NCBI GenBank assembly: GCA_017512495.1
Contig: JAFWGF010000006.1
Location: 1-43,792, forward strand
DNA: 43,792 nt
Reading direction: 5' to 3'
From: Bacilli bacterium
GTDB lineage: Bacteria; Bacillota_I; Bacilli_A; RF39; UBA660
How positions within the stretch are numbered: the stretch's first letter is position 1; each line of letters opens with the position of its first letter. A program made the position numbers and the translations under genes. Below the pieces are notes generated by a model, which ran no database searches, had not been told where the DNA came from, and saw nothing but the letters and a program-made list of their open reading frames with translations. Positions 7,019 through 14,170 of this stretch are shown piece after piece.

Positions 7019-7495
7019 ATGAAGAAGTGGCAAAAGATTTTAATTATTGTAGTTGCAGTTATATTAGTTATTGCAATTTTGATTTTTGCAATGTCTAAAG
7101 TAAACAAAAACACTTTTGAAGAAAAAATGCTTAAAAATGATTTTAAAATTACTGATGTAACTTCATCTAAAAAATTTAATAAAGAAAAAACTATTATTAA
7201 AGCTATAGAAACTACTGAGAAAGATAAAAAATATAGTATATATCTATTAGAGTTTAGTTCAGAAAAAACAGCAACCGACTACTTTAATAAAGAAAGAAAG
7301 AATTACAATAGTAAGAAAGATGATGATTCTGCTATTAACTACACTGTTGTAAGTAATAAAGAAAGATATACTATTACGATGAATAATAATCGTTATATTA
7401 ATTTATATAGGGATAAAAATAAGATTGTATATTATGATATAGATATGCAATATAGTGAAGAAGTTATTGATTTATTAGAGAAATTAGGGTATTAA
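7019..7495 (+). CDS. N-terminally anchored extracytoplasmic protein, unknown function
   Basis: A 158-residue protein. MKKWQKIL plus about 18 hydrophobic residues (to about residue 24) form a signal anchor; there is no lipobox. The external part is small, lysine-rich and mixed alpha/beta (SIYLLEFSSEKTATDYFNKER, NNRYINLYRDKNKIVYYDI), recalling small DUF4358-like or sporulation-lipoprotein-like domains, though I cannot name the family. The ATG at 7019 is chosen because GAGGAGA lies about 9 nt upstream; an upstream in-frame ATG at 6977 falls inside the preceding terminator. It is flanked by terminators, with no separate promoter recognised. Confidence 0.7.
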   Translation: MKKWQKILIIVVAVILVIAILIFAMSKVNKNTFEEKMLKNDFKITDVTSSKKFNKEKTIIKAIETTEKDKKYSIYLLEFSSEKTATDYFNKERKNYNSKKDDDSAINYTVVSNKERYTITMNNNRYINLYRDKNKIVYYDIDMQYSEEVIDLLEKLGY

Positions 7496-7521
7496 AAAAG
7501 CCATATTACTGGCTTTTCTTT
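7495..7521 (+). terminator. Terminator of the anchored protein gene
   Basis: Stem AAAAGCCA/TGGCTTTT (7496-7503, 7510-7517), 6-nt loop, then CTTT. It begins within the stop codon. Confidence 0.85.
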
Positions 7522-7830
7522 AATAGTATCTACTTCCTATAATTGATATTATGTTAACTTCTATATATTTTTTTCTATTGTTTATATTACCCCACTATTA
7601 TCAATAAGATAAGTATATTATAGCATTTATCTCTATTTATAACAATATTATAGTAATTAAATCAATTTAAATAAATTTTAATAATTTTTAATTTTAAATT
7701 ATTTATATATTTTAATTATTACATTATATATTATTATATATATTATATTTCTATAGTATTAGTATTAACATAATATAGTAAAATGCTACTATTAACCACT
7801 CTTCCCCTCTTATAGTAGGTTATCTATAAT

Positions 7831-7859
7831 TTGACTAAAAATAGACGATGCATTCTAAG
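7831..7859 (+). promoter_or_regulatory. Candidate promoter of the AUA-start gene
   Basis: TTGACT, 17-nt spacer, TCTAAG (7854-7859). The -35 is good and the -10 is modest. It would give a leader of about 95 nt containing the two interleaved stems. A TATAAT directly upstream (7825-7830) lacks a good -35. Confidence 0.4.
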
Positions 7860-7865
7860 CAATTT

Positions 7866-7938
7866 ATTTATTCTTAAATGGATAATTATAAGGCTAAATT
7901 CATTAGAATAAATGTATATATTTTTGATAATTATCCAT
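7866..7938 (+). other. Interleaved inverted repeats (pseudoknot or alternative hairpins) in a 5' leader
   Basis: Arm A, ATTTATTCT (7866-7874), is complementary to AGAATAAAT (7905-7913). Arm B, ATGGATAATTAT (7878-7889), is perfectly complementary over 12 bp to ATAATTATCCAT (7927-7938). The order A-B-A'-B' means the stems either form a pseudoknot or exclude one another. B' ends 10 nt before the Shine-Dalgarno. AT-richness raises the chance of fortuitous pairing, but a perfect 12-bp stem this close is still notable. Confidence 0.45.
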
Positions 7939-7963
7939 ACTATTATATAAGGAGGTAATTACT

Positions 7964-8158
7964 ATAGAAATTGATAGGGATAATACAAAAGTAAAAATAT
8001 ATAATGAAGAGGGGGAGTATCATGATAATAAAACTGATGATGATGACGATACTCAGTTATCTTTTGAAGATGACTCAGGAGTCATAAGTGATGAAGTATA
8101 TGAAGTTACTTCCGAAACAGATTTAGAAATAATTCAAAAACAAAAAGAAGGGGAATAG
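7964..8158 (+). CDS. Small acidic protein with apparent AUA start codon
   Basis: A 64-codon frame with no ATG, GTG or TTG start. AAGGAGG (7949-7955) is followed after 8 nt by ATA GAA ATT GAT. The frame upstream contains only non-start codons back to a TAA at 7928, and no in-frame ATG, GTG or TTG lies downstream. The product (reading EIDRDNTKVKIYNEEGEYHD, later DDDDDTQLSFEDDSG) is very acidic, has no hydrophobic segment, and has a composition unlike random AT-rich frame. A terminator begins in its last codons. It could be a real gene using AUA, a gene disabled by a start-codon G-to-A change, or a base-calling error. I recognise no family. Confidence 0.55.
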   Translation: MEIDRDNTKVKIYNEEGEYHDNKTDDDDDTQLSFEDDSGVISDEVYEVTSETDLEIIQKQKEGE

Positions 8159-8172
8159 ACCTCTTCTTTTAA
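8143..8172 (+). terminator. Terminator of the AUA-start gene
   Basis: Stem AAAAGAAG/CTTCTTTT (8143-8150, 8163-8170) enclosing a 12-nt loop that includes the TAG stop; the T run forms the 3' arm. The A run on the left could also serve deoB arriving from the right. Confidence 0.7.
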
Positions 8173-8185
8173 TTACTCCCCTACT

Positions 8186-9352
8186 TTATTCTAATATTTC
8201 TAAAATACTTTCTCCTATTTCAGGTTTTGAAATATCAAAGTTATCTGCGATAGTTGCTCCTATATTAGCTATTGTTTCAAATGGAGCAAGCTTTTTTGGT
8301 TCTTTAAAATTTCTACTATATATTATTACAGGAACATTTTCTCTAGTATGGCCATTACCACTGAAAGTAGGGTCATTACCATGATCAGCAGTAATAATTA
8401 ATAAATCCTCTAATTCTAATTTATTAATTATAATAGAGATATCTACATCTAATTCTTCAATAGCTCTAGCATAACCTTCTACATCTCTAGTATGACCATA
8501 TAAAGAATCAAAATCACATAAATTAACCATACATAGTCCCATAAACTTTTTATCAATTATATCCATTAATTTATTAATTGCTTCTGAATTACTAGTAGCT
8601 TTTATATTCTTATTGATACCTTGTCCATCAAAAATATCATTTATCTTCCCTATTCCAATAACACTATAGTTATTTTCATCTAAACGATCTAATATAGTAC
8701 GTTTTGGAGGTTTCATAGAAAAGTCTTTACGACAGTTATTTATCAATTTATAATTTCCTGGAGTTCCTGTAAATGGTCTAGCTATAATACGAGCTATTCT
8801 CCAATTACGTCTAAGTGATTCACTTCTGATTTTTTCACAATATTCATGTAGTGTAGCTATAGGTATACAATCTTCATGAGCTGCTATTTGTAAGTCTGAA
8901 TCAGCTGAAGTATAAACTATTAAAGATCCATAATTATATTGTCTTTCTCCTAATTCTTGAATAACTGAATCATCGTTAGAACACACATTACCAATGACAG
9001 AACGGCCGGTAATATTTTCTATACTAGCTAGTATTTCATATGTAAAACCTTCATTATATGCTTTAAATGGTACTTCATTCTTTAGCCCTACTATTTCGTA
9101 ATGACCATTAACGGAGTCTTTTCCAGCATTAATTGGCTTAGCTATTGTGTAATAAGCATCTACATTATCGTTATCACTCATATTAAGTGTATCTAAGAAA
9201 CCAATTTTTTTTAAGTTAGGAACAAATAAATTTTCTGTCTCATTAATATGTCCTAAAGTATTAGCTCCAGTATCACCGTAATTAGCCGCATCAGCTGTCT
9301 CCCCTACTCCTAGAGAATCTAATACTAATAAAAATATTCTTTTAAATTTCAT
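8186..9352 (-). CDS. deoB: Phosphopentomutase
   Basis: Interconverts ribose (or deoxyribose) 1- and 5-phosphates in nucleoside salvage; an alkaline-phosphatase-superfamily enzyme with two Mn ions. Metal-site motifs are visible: LVLDSLGVGE at the N-terminus (Asp about residue 12), DFDSLYGHTRD and ITADHGNDPT near residues 285 and 325, then NGHTRENVPV. Length (388) is normal. The phospho-acceptor segment, usually GKDTxTGHWE, reads GKDSVNGHYE here, so the phosphorylated Thr is Ser and the following Thr is Asn. AAGGAGTG precedes the ATG. It is the last gene of the xerD run, the same xerD-deoB association as in Bacillus. Confidence 0.95.
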   Translation of the reverse strand: MKFKRIFLLVLDSLGVGETADAANYGDTGANTLGHINETENLFVPNLKKIGFLDTLNMSDNDNVDAYYTIAKPINAGKDSVNGHYEIVGLKNEVPFKAYNEGFTYEILASIENITGRSVIGNVCSNDDSVIQELGERQYNYGSLIVYTSADSDLQIAAHEDCIPIATLHEYCEKIRSESLRRNWRIARIIARPFTGTPGNYKLINNCRKDFSMKPPKRTILDRLDENNYSVIGIGKINDIFDGQGINKNIKATSNSEAINKLMDIIDKKFMGLCMVNLCDFDSLYGHTRDVEGYARAIEELDVDISIIINKLELEDLLIITADHGNDPTFSGNGHTRENVPVIIYSRNFKEPKKLAPFETIANIGATIADNFDISKPEIGESILEILE

Positions 9353-9364
9353 AAAGACACTCCT

Positions 9365-9613
9365 TTATTTTTTCTTCATATCTATAATAGTTTTAATCAA
9401 TAATATTAATAGTACTATAAAAATAATTATTAATATAATAGTTGTGATAGTTCCTATCATTGGTTTAGGTTCAACGCAAGGTCCATTCCATGAACAATAC
9501 CTTGTAGTTCTAAAAGCACCAGCTGGTAGAATCATTGGACTAATTAACCAAACAACTGCATCAACAATCATTAAAATTATATACATAATTATTTTTTTTG
9601 TTTCTTTTTTCAT
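9365..9613 (-). CDS. Small two-helix membrane protein
   Basis: An 82-residue protein with hydrophobic segments at about 8-30 and 53-75, separated by a loop with two cysteines and several prolines (GAFRTTRYCSWNGPCVEPKP) that probably lies outside the cell. Its ends are lysine-rich. GAGTAAAT is a usable ribosome site. It shares layout with its upstream neighbour (two helices, a middle loop, Lys-rich ends), so the pair may be distant paralogues. It lies between xerD and deoB, genes that touch each other in Bacillus. No family recognised. Confidence 0.65.
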   Translation of the reverse strand: MKKETKKIIMYIILMIVDAVVWLISPMILPAGAFRTTRYCSWNGPCVEPKPMIGTITTIILIIIFIVLLILLIKTIIDMKKK

Positions 9614-9621
9614 ATTTACTC

Positions 9622-9852
9622 CTATTTATTCGATTTAATTATTATTATTTTTTTAATTGTTAAAAAAGTAAAAATTAATGACCAAATAATACAAATAATT
9701 ATTAATATATGTTTTGGTAAAGGAATAATATCTTCTGCACCCCATCCTCTACTCATTGGCTTAGTTAATGGCAAAAAAGTATAATAAAAAACTAAAGATA
9801 ATGGAACACATATTATATATATAACTAATTTAATAATTTCTTTTTTAGCCAT
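9622..9852 (-). CDS. Small two-helix membrane protein
   Basis: A 76-residue protein with hydrophobic segments at about 7-28 and 49-68, the loop reading TKPMSRGWGAEDIIPLPKH, and a basic C-terminal end. The start overlaps the last 8 nt of xerD, and AAGGAG lies within the xerD tail, so translation is coupled. No family recognised; it may act with the next gene product as a small membrane pair. Confidence 0.65.
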   Translation of the reverse strand: MAKKEIIKLVIYIICVPLSLVFYYTFLPLTKPMSRGWGAEDIIPLPKHILIIICIIWSLIFTFLTIKKIIIIKSNK

Positions 9853-10738
9853 TTTTATTACTCCTTAAGTGATATTCATTATAATCATCAATTACTTTTT
9901 CATCACTAACTTTAGTATATATCTTAGTAGTAGATATATCAGAATGTCCTAACATTTCTTGGACACTTCTAAGATCTGCTCCTTTATTTACTAAATGAGT
10001 TGCAAAACTATGTCTCAAAGTATGAGGAGAAATATTAGGATTTAATCCTTTTTCTTCTAAGATAGATTTTAAGTTTTTAAAAAATCCTTGTCTAGTCATA
10101 CCTTGTCCATGATTATTTAGAAATAGCTTATTACAAGTTCTTTTCTTTAATAAAGAATCTCTTCTATCTAAATACTCTTGAAGATAATAGATAGAATATT
10201 CACCTAATGGAATATCTCTTTCCTTACTTCCTTTTCCTGATACTCTAATAATACAATTAATCATATCAATATCATTAATTTCTAAATTAACTAGTTCACT
10301 TACTCGTAAACCACATCCATACATTAATTCTAACATAGCTTTATTTCTATAGTCAAATGCCGTATCTAGTTTAATATCAAGTAAATTATCAATATCATCA
10401 ATACTAAGAGCTTTAGGAAGAGCTTTCTTTAATTTAGGTCTATCTATAAATTCAGATACATCTTCTTTAACCAGTTTTTCTTTTAATAGATATTTATGAA
10501 AGTTTTTAATTACTGTTAAATTATGAGCTACTGTAGTTGTTTCTTCTTCAGATCTATCTTTTAAGAAGTTTTTAATATCATTACTACTTATATTATTTAT
10601 ATTAGTAATATGTTTATTCTTTAAATAATCTCTATATACTTCTAAATCATTCTTGTAAGATGATTTAGTACGATCAGATAATCCTTTTTCAAATATACAG
10701 TAATTTAAGAAATCTTCTATAGCAGTTTCTATATCCAT
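9845..10738 (-). CDS. xerD: Tyrosine recombinase XerD
   Basis: Site-specific recombinase that resolves chromosome dimers at dif with XerC, or acts alone. The N-terminal SAM-like core-binding domain spans about residues 1-85 (IEDFLNYCIFEKGLSDRTKSSY) and the catalytic domain about 105-297. Active-site residues are visible: Arg in YGCGLRVSEL, Lys in SGKGSKER, HTLRH, LGHSDISTTKIYT with the second His and the nucleophilic Tyr. Length is typical. The ATG at 10738 is preferred over a GTG three codons upstream because AGGTGA lies 5 nt before it and overlaps that GTG. Followed by two small membrane proteins and deoB. Confidence 0.93.
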   Translation of the reverse strand: MDIETAIEDFLNYCIFEKGLSDRTKSSYKNDLEVYRDYLKNKHITNINNISSNDIKNFLKDRSEEETTTVAHNLTVIKNFHKYLLKEKLVKEDVSEFIDRPKLKKALPKALSIDDIDNLLDIKLDTAFDYRNKAMLELMYGCGLRVSELVNLEINDIDMINCIIRVSGKGSKERDIPLGEYSIYYLQEYLDRRDSLLKKRTCNKLFLNNHGQGMTRQGFFKNLKSILEEKGLNPNISPHTLRHSFATHLVNKGADLRSVQEMLGHSDISTTKIYTKVSDEKVIDDYNEYHLRSNKNG

Positions 10739-10755
10739 ACTAATCACCTATTATA

Positions 10756-10764
10756 ATTATAACA
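10756..10764 (-). promoter_or_regulatory. Extended -10 promoter of the xerD-deoB run
   Basis: TG-T-TATAAT on the minus strand, its -10 ending 17 nt before the xerD ATG. No strong -35 is seen, as expected for an extended -10. Confidence 0.5.
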
Positions 10765-10769
10765 TTATT

Positions 10770-10798
10770 TTTACAATAATTCTAATCTTTGATAAAAT
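10770..10798 (+). promoter_or_regulatory. Sigma-A promoter of rarA
   Basis: TTTACA, 17-nt spacer, TAAAAT preceded by TG at the extended position. It ends 16 nt before the ATG and diverges from the xerD promoter. Confidence 0.7.
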
Positions 10799-10814
10799 AT
10801 AAGTGGTGATTAAT

Positions 10815-12029
10815 ATGAATAAACCATTAGCTTTAAAATTAGCACCTGAATCATTAAAAGATGTATTAGGACAAGAACATTTAATTGGTAAAGGAAAAAT
10901 ACTTACTAATTTAGTTAAGAATAAGAAATTATTTTCTATGATACTATATGGTCCTCCAGGAATTGGTAAGACTAGTATTGCGAATGCATTAGTACATGAT
11001 TTAGATGTTAGATATAGAATGTTAAATGCTACTATTAATACTAAGAAAGATTTAGATATTGTTATAGAAGAAGCTAAGATGTATGGAGAAATAGTATTAA
11101 TAATGGATGAGATACATAGACTTAATAAAGATAAACAAGATATCTTATTACCTCAATTAGAAAGTGGTTTAATTACTTTAATAGGAATGACTACTAGTAA
11201 TCCATATCATTCTATTAATCCAGCTATTAGAAGTAGATGCCAATTATTTGAATTACATGAGTTAGAACAAGATGATATAATAAAGGGCCTTAAAAAGGCC
11301 ATAAAGCACCCTGATTTAGAGGGAATTAAGATAGATGATAAAAGTATTAAGTTAATAGCAAAACTCTCTGGAAATGACTTAAGATTTGCTTATAACTTAC
11401 TAGAAATATCTTACTACTCTACTGATGATAAAAAAGTAACTGAAGAAGTAGTAAAAAGTATAAATAGTAAACCAGTATTCTTCTCAGATAAAAATGGAGA
11501 TGGACATTATGATGTGTTAAGCGGATTACAAAAGTCTATTAGAGGTAGCGATGTAAATGCATCTCTTCACTATTTAGCAAGATTAGTAACTGAGGGAGAT
11601 TTAGAATCAATTTACAGAAGATTAAGTGTTATAGCTTATGAAGATATAGGATTAGCTAATCCAGCAATAGGACCTAGATTAGATGCAGCTATTAATGCAG
11701 CTGAAAGAACTGGTCTACCAGAAGCCAGAATACCACTGGGTACAATAGTAACAGAAATGGCACTATCTCCTAAATCTAATACTGCTCATATAGCTTTTGA
11801 TGAAGCTCTAGCAGACATAGAAAAAGGTAATACAGGTAATTTACCAAATCACTTAAAAAACATCCCAGATAGTGGCTACAAATACCCACACGACTATCCA
11901 GGAGCATTTGTAAAACAACAATATCTTCCAGATAAAATAAAGGATAAAAAATATTATCAACCAAAAGATATTGGTTATGAAAAAAATATAAAAGAAATCT
12001 ATGAAAGATTAGAAAAACTAAAAAAATGA
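10815..12029 (+). CDS. rarA: Replication-associated recombination protein A (clamp-loader-like AAA+ ATPase)
   Basis: RarA/MgsA acts at stalled replication forks. Visible motifs: LAPESLKDVLGQEHLIG at the N-terminus, Walker A GPPGIGKTS (about residue 46), Walker B LIMDEIHRL (about 97), sensor 1 TTSNPYHSINPAI and the SRCQLFEL arginine-finger region, then the C-terminal tetramerisation part with DVNASLHYLARLVTEGDLESI and YEDIGLANP, typical of RarA rather than RuvB or DnaX. Length 404 is normal. The ATG at 10815 is chosen over a GTG at 10803 because GGTGA lies between them at proper spacing. Single gene with its own promoter and terminator. Confidence 0.95.
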   Translation: MNKPLALKLAPESLKDVLGQEHLIGKGKILTNLVKNKKLFSMILYGPPGIGKTSIANALVHDLDVRYRMLNATINTKKDLDIVIEEAKMYGEIVLIMDEIHRLNKDKQDILLPQLESGLITLIGMTTSNPYHSINPAIRSRCQLFELHELEQDDIIKGLKKAIKHPDLEGIKIDDKSIKLIAKLSGNDLRFAYNLLEISYYSTDDKKVTEEVVKSINSKPVFFSDKNGDGHYDVLSGLQKSIRGSDVNASLHYLARLVTEGDLESIYRRLSVIAYEDIGLANPAIGPRLDAAINAAERTGLPEARIPLGTIVTEMALSPKSNTAHIAFDEALADIEKGNTGNLPNHLKNIPDSGYKYPHDYPGAFVKQQYLPDKIKDKKYYQPKDIGYEKNIKEIYERLEKLKK

Positions 12030-12053
12030 TATATTAATTTATATCATTTTTTT
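12021..12053. terminator. Bidirectional terminator between rarA and the surface protein gene
   Basis: A-rich stem around TGATATA/TATATCA with loop TTAATT, flanked by A and T runs (12021-12033, 12040-12052). It starts in the rarA stop and serves the converging minus-strand gene too. Confidence 0.85.
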
Positions 12054-14103
12054 ACTCCACAATATATGGATTTTCCATACTTCCATCGCCAGCCTTATAT
12101 TCAGTCCCTGGTTTCAGAGAAATCGTGGGACGAACTCCATAATCATGATCTGCATCGTTGGTACTATAACCGTAAGTGCCTACTGTAAGTACTAGAGCTC
12201 TGTCAAATGAGAAATCATAAGGTGAGTTGAGCCACCAGTCCTGTCCTGTTTTTAATACTTTATAAGCATTTACTAATTTAGCTTCTGAATAGTTTAACAA
12301 TCCTACTGGATATGTTAATTGTGCATTACTGTTTGCTAAACTGAATTTATCTGTTATATTACTGCAACTCATATTATTATTATAGCCGTTAAACTCTAAA
12401 GCTGATGTTACATTTCCTTCATCTGGATTCCATCCTCCTATGTTTCTTATACTTCGGTCATTACAAAATATTGTATCTTCTAGTGCACTCGTATACATCG
12501 TCATATATTTCTTGTACCAAGCATCTATTCCTATTTTTATTGTAGAATTTATTTGGTTTATATTATTATTCAATAGCATTTCATTTTGTGCGTCTTCTAC
12601 ACTTTTTCCCCCAGTTAGATTAATATAATACAATTTCCCAATACTTGCATGAAAAACATATGAAATAGTACTACATTCTCCGGAGACATTAAAACATGTA
12701 TAGTGATGTGTACTTATGCTATCTTCGCTATCAGTGGTATGAGTATCCCATAATGTTACATTATCGCTATCTAAAGTGTATTTCCCTGTTTCTGGATTAT
12801 ATACATACCCTTTAGCAAATTTATATATATCTGATGACTTAAAGTAATATAAATATCTAGGATTACTGTCAAAATTTTCAGTAGAATGCCATACATCACT
12901 ACAAGTATTATTAATAGCGTCTTTACAAATATATTTATTCATCATAATTTCATCGGTATAATCAATTTTATTTATTGTTGTTGGGTTATTGATTGTGTAT
13001 GTTCCATCCCCATTATCAGTGTAACTATCTCCATATGTATATGAAGAGTTATAATAAGCTAAATTGTTTCCATCTTCTAATTCTATAGAATACATCCAAT
13101 ACCACCCTACAGCCGCAATATAATAAATTGATGTGTTTGAATATGTACTTGATGTACTTCTTAGAGTATATTTTCCCACTAGTGATGCATAATCATCCGA
13201 TGAAGAAATTTGATATGGATTTGTTAATGTATATTCATTAGTATTAGTTTCATTATAATCATATGAGTCCGCATAATAATATGATGTGCTTATTTGGCTT
13301 TCATTTGAAATCATTGGCTCAATTAAAGAATTCATAAGATTAGATGGATAAACCGTGTTATACATATATCCTACATTAGCTGGTGAGTTAGAATTCACAT
13401 TATATTGCAGTCTCCCAAATTGGGAATAATGTGAATTAGCATTTAATTGTAGAACATAATAAGTTGTTCCACTTGATAATGTATCTACTAGGTAAAGTGT
13501 AGTACAAGTTCCAGTACTTGTGATTTGTTTGCATGTGTATTGTCCGGGTTGGATTGTTCCAGTTGTGATTGTTCCACTTAAACTAAATGTATTATGCGTT
13601 TTATCATAAGTATAATCTGTCCCATAATAGTATGCTGTAGACATTGATTGTGTATCTTTTCTGGCATACCCAACATGATTACCTCTTGTATTTAGACATT
13701 TACCATCTTCTGCTTCACCATTATAAACCATCTTTACTCCACCGGTATCTGTTGTTCTTATCATTTGCCAGCAATGATCTGCAAATATAACGTTATCCTT
13801 GCTTTGAATTGTTAGTGTATTAACACTGTTATCCAACCAATGATATATCTTTTGAGATGGTTCTTCAGTAAATGAATCATGATGTTCTCCCGTATATTCT
13901 TGAGCATATCCCTTACTAACTGCTTTTTCTAATACTCCATATAGAGTTTGATCATATTTAGATACATTAAGAGTTCCATTTATTCCTAGATTACTAGAGA
14001 ATGCTGAATAACCAATAGATAAGAACACTACTAAAAGAATGATAGTACTTTTAATCATTCTCTTTCTTCTACGTATATTAGATGAAAACTTTCTATTAAA
14101 CAT
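12052..14103 (-). CDS. Leader-bearing secreted/surface protein with Cys-pair repeat modules
   Basis: A 683-residue exported protein. Residues 1-15 are Arg/Lys-rich (MFNRKFSSNIRRRKR), 19-34 are hydrophobic, then YSAF and SNLGINGTLNVS, a leader seen in two more genes here. It resembles SipW/TasA-type signal peptides (inference). A domain at about 104-145 (DNVIFADHCWQMIRTTDTGG) and the end (WWLNSPYDF ... GVRPTISLKPGTEY ... GDGSMENPYIVE) resemble DUF6273-type proteins of Bacillota. Between lie four repeat modules of Tyr/Thr/Asn-rich sequence; three carry a close Cys pair (191/200, 393/401, 470/477) and the second has lost it. No LPXTG or C-terminal helix. Own extended -10 promoter just after the holA terminator. 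Confidence 0.8.
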   Translation of the reverse strand: MFNRKFSSNIRRRKRMIKSTIILLVVFLSIGYSAFSSNLGINGTLNVSKYDQTLYGVLEKAVSKGYAQEYTGEHHDSFTEEPSQKIYHWLDNSVNTLTIQSKDNVIFADHCWQMIRTTDTGGVKMVYNGEAEDGKCLNTRGNHVGYARKDTQSMSTAYYYGTDYTYDKTHNTFSLSGTITTGTIQPGQYTCKQITSTGTCTTLYLVDTLSSGTTYYVLQLNANSHYSQFGRLQYNVNSNSPANVGYMYNTVYPSNLMNSLIEPMISNESQISTSYYYADSYDYNETNTNEYTLTNPYQISSSDDYASLVGKYTLRSTSSTYSNTSIYYIAAVGWYWMYSIELEDGNNLAYYNSSYTYGDSYTDNGDGTYTINNPTTINKIDYTDEIMMNKYICKDAINNTCSDVWHSTENFDSNPRYLYYFKSSDIYKFAKGYVYNPETGKYTLDSDNVTLWDTHTTDSEDSISTHHYTCFNVSGECSTISYVFHASIGKLYYINLTGGKSVEDAQNEMLLNNNINQINSTIKIGIDAWYKKYMTMYTSALEDTIFCNDRSIRNIGGWNPDEGNVTSALEFNGYNNNMSCSNITDKFSLANSNAQLTYPVGLLNYSEAKLVNAYKVLKTGQDWWLNSPYDFSFDRALVLTVGTYGYSTNDADHDYGVRPTISLKPGTEYKAGDGSMENPYIVE

Positions 14104-14124
14104 ATCATCACCTATTATAAGAAA

Positions 14125-14133
14125 ATTATAACA
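14125..14133 (-). promoter_or_regulatory. Extended -10 promoter of the first surface protein gene
   Basis: TG-T-TATAAT on the minus strand, ending 21 nt before the ATG; AGGTGATG is the ribosome site. Its upstream side abuts the holA terminator. Confidence 0.55.
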
Positions 14134-14142
14134 TAATAGTAT

Positions 14143-14170
14143 TAAAAAAAGAATAGTTTTCCTATTCTTT
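14143..14170 (-). terminator. Terminator of the alaS-holA operon
   Basis: Stem AAAGAATAG/CTATTCTTT with loop TTTTC (14148-14156, 14162-14170), followed on the minus strand by TTTTTTTAAT. It starts in the holA stop. Confidence 0.88.

Larger units (their letters stand above)
7522..7948. other. AT-rich intergenic stretch ahead of the AUA-start gene
   Basis: This is the longest apparent gap in the window. From 7560 to 7770 it is almost pure A/T, with no open frame of note. From 7825 on it holds promoter-like hexamers (TATAAT at 7825-7830; TTGACT-N17-TCTAAG at 7831-7859) and two interleaved inverted repeats, which I read as the promoter and leader of the gene starting at 7964. I see no tRNA, rRNA or CRISPR repeat in it. 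Confidence 0.6.

Noticed and set aside
7541-7607. ATTGATA/TATCAAT inverted repeat in the AT-rich gap.
   Set aside because: Only 7 bp with about 50 nt between the arms in nearly pure A/T sequence; expected by chance.
8004-8087. Overlapping frame with ATG starts at 8004 and 8022 giving a Met/Ile/Leu-rich peptide of 27 or 21 residues.
   Set aside because: Its methionine run is the frame-shifted reading of the Asp-codon run of the acidic frame. The acidic frame fits the perfect ribosome site and the terminator better. The GGGGGAG before 8022 keeps it as a weak alternative only.
9444-9638. 64-residue open frame on the plus strand opposite the small membrane protein.
   Set aside because: It is antisense to a better-supported gene and has no ribosome site; the hydrophobic product mirrors the opposite membrane segments.
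12052-14103. Classification of the leader-bearing proteins as sortase-anchored adhesins.
   Set aside because: No LPXTG-like motif or hydrophobic C-terminal tail is present in the visible C-termini.
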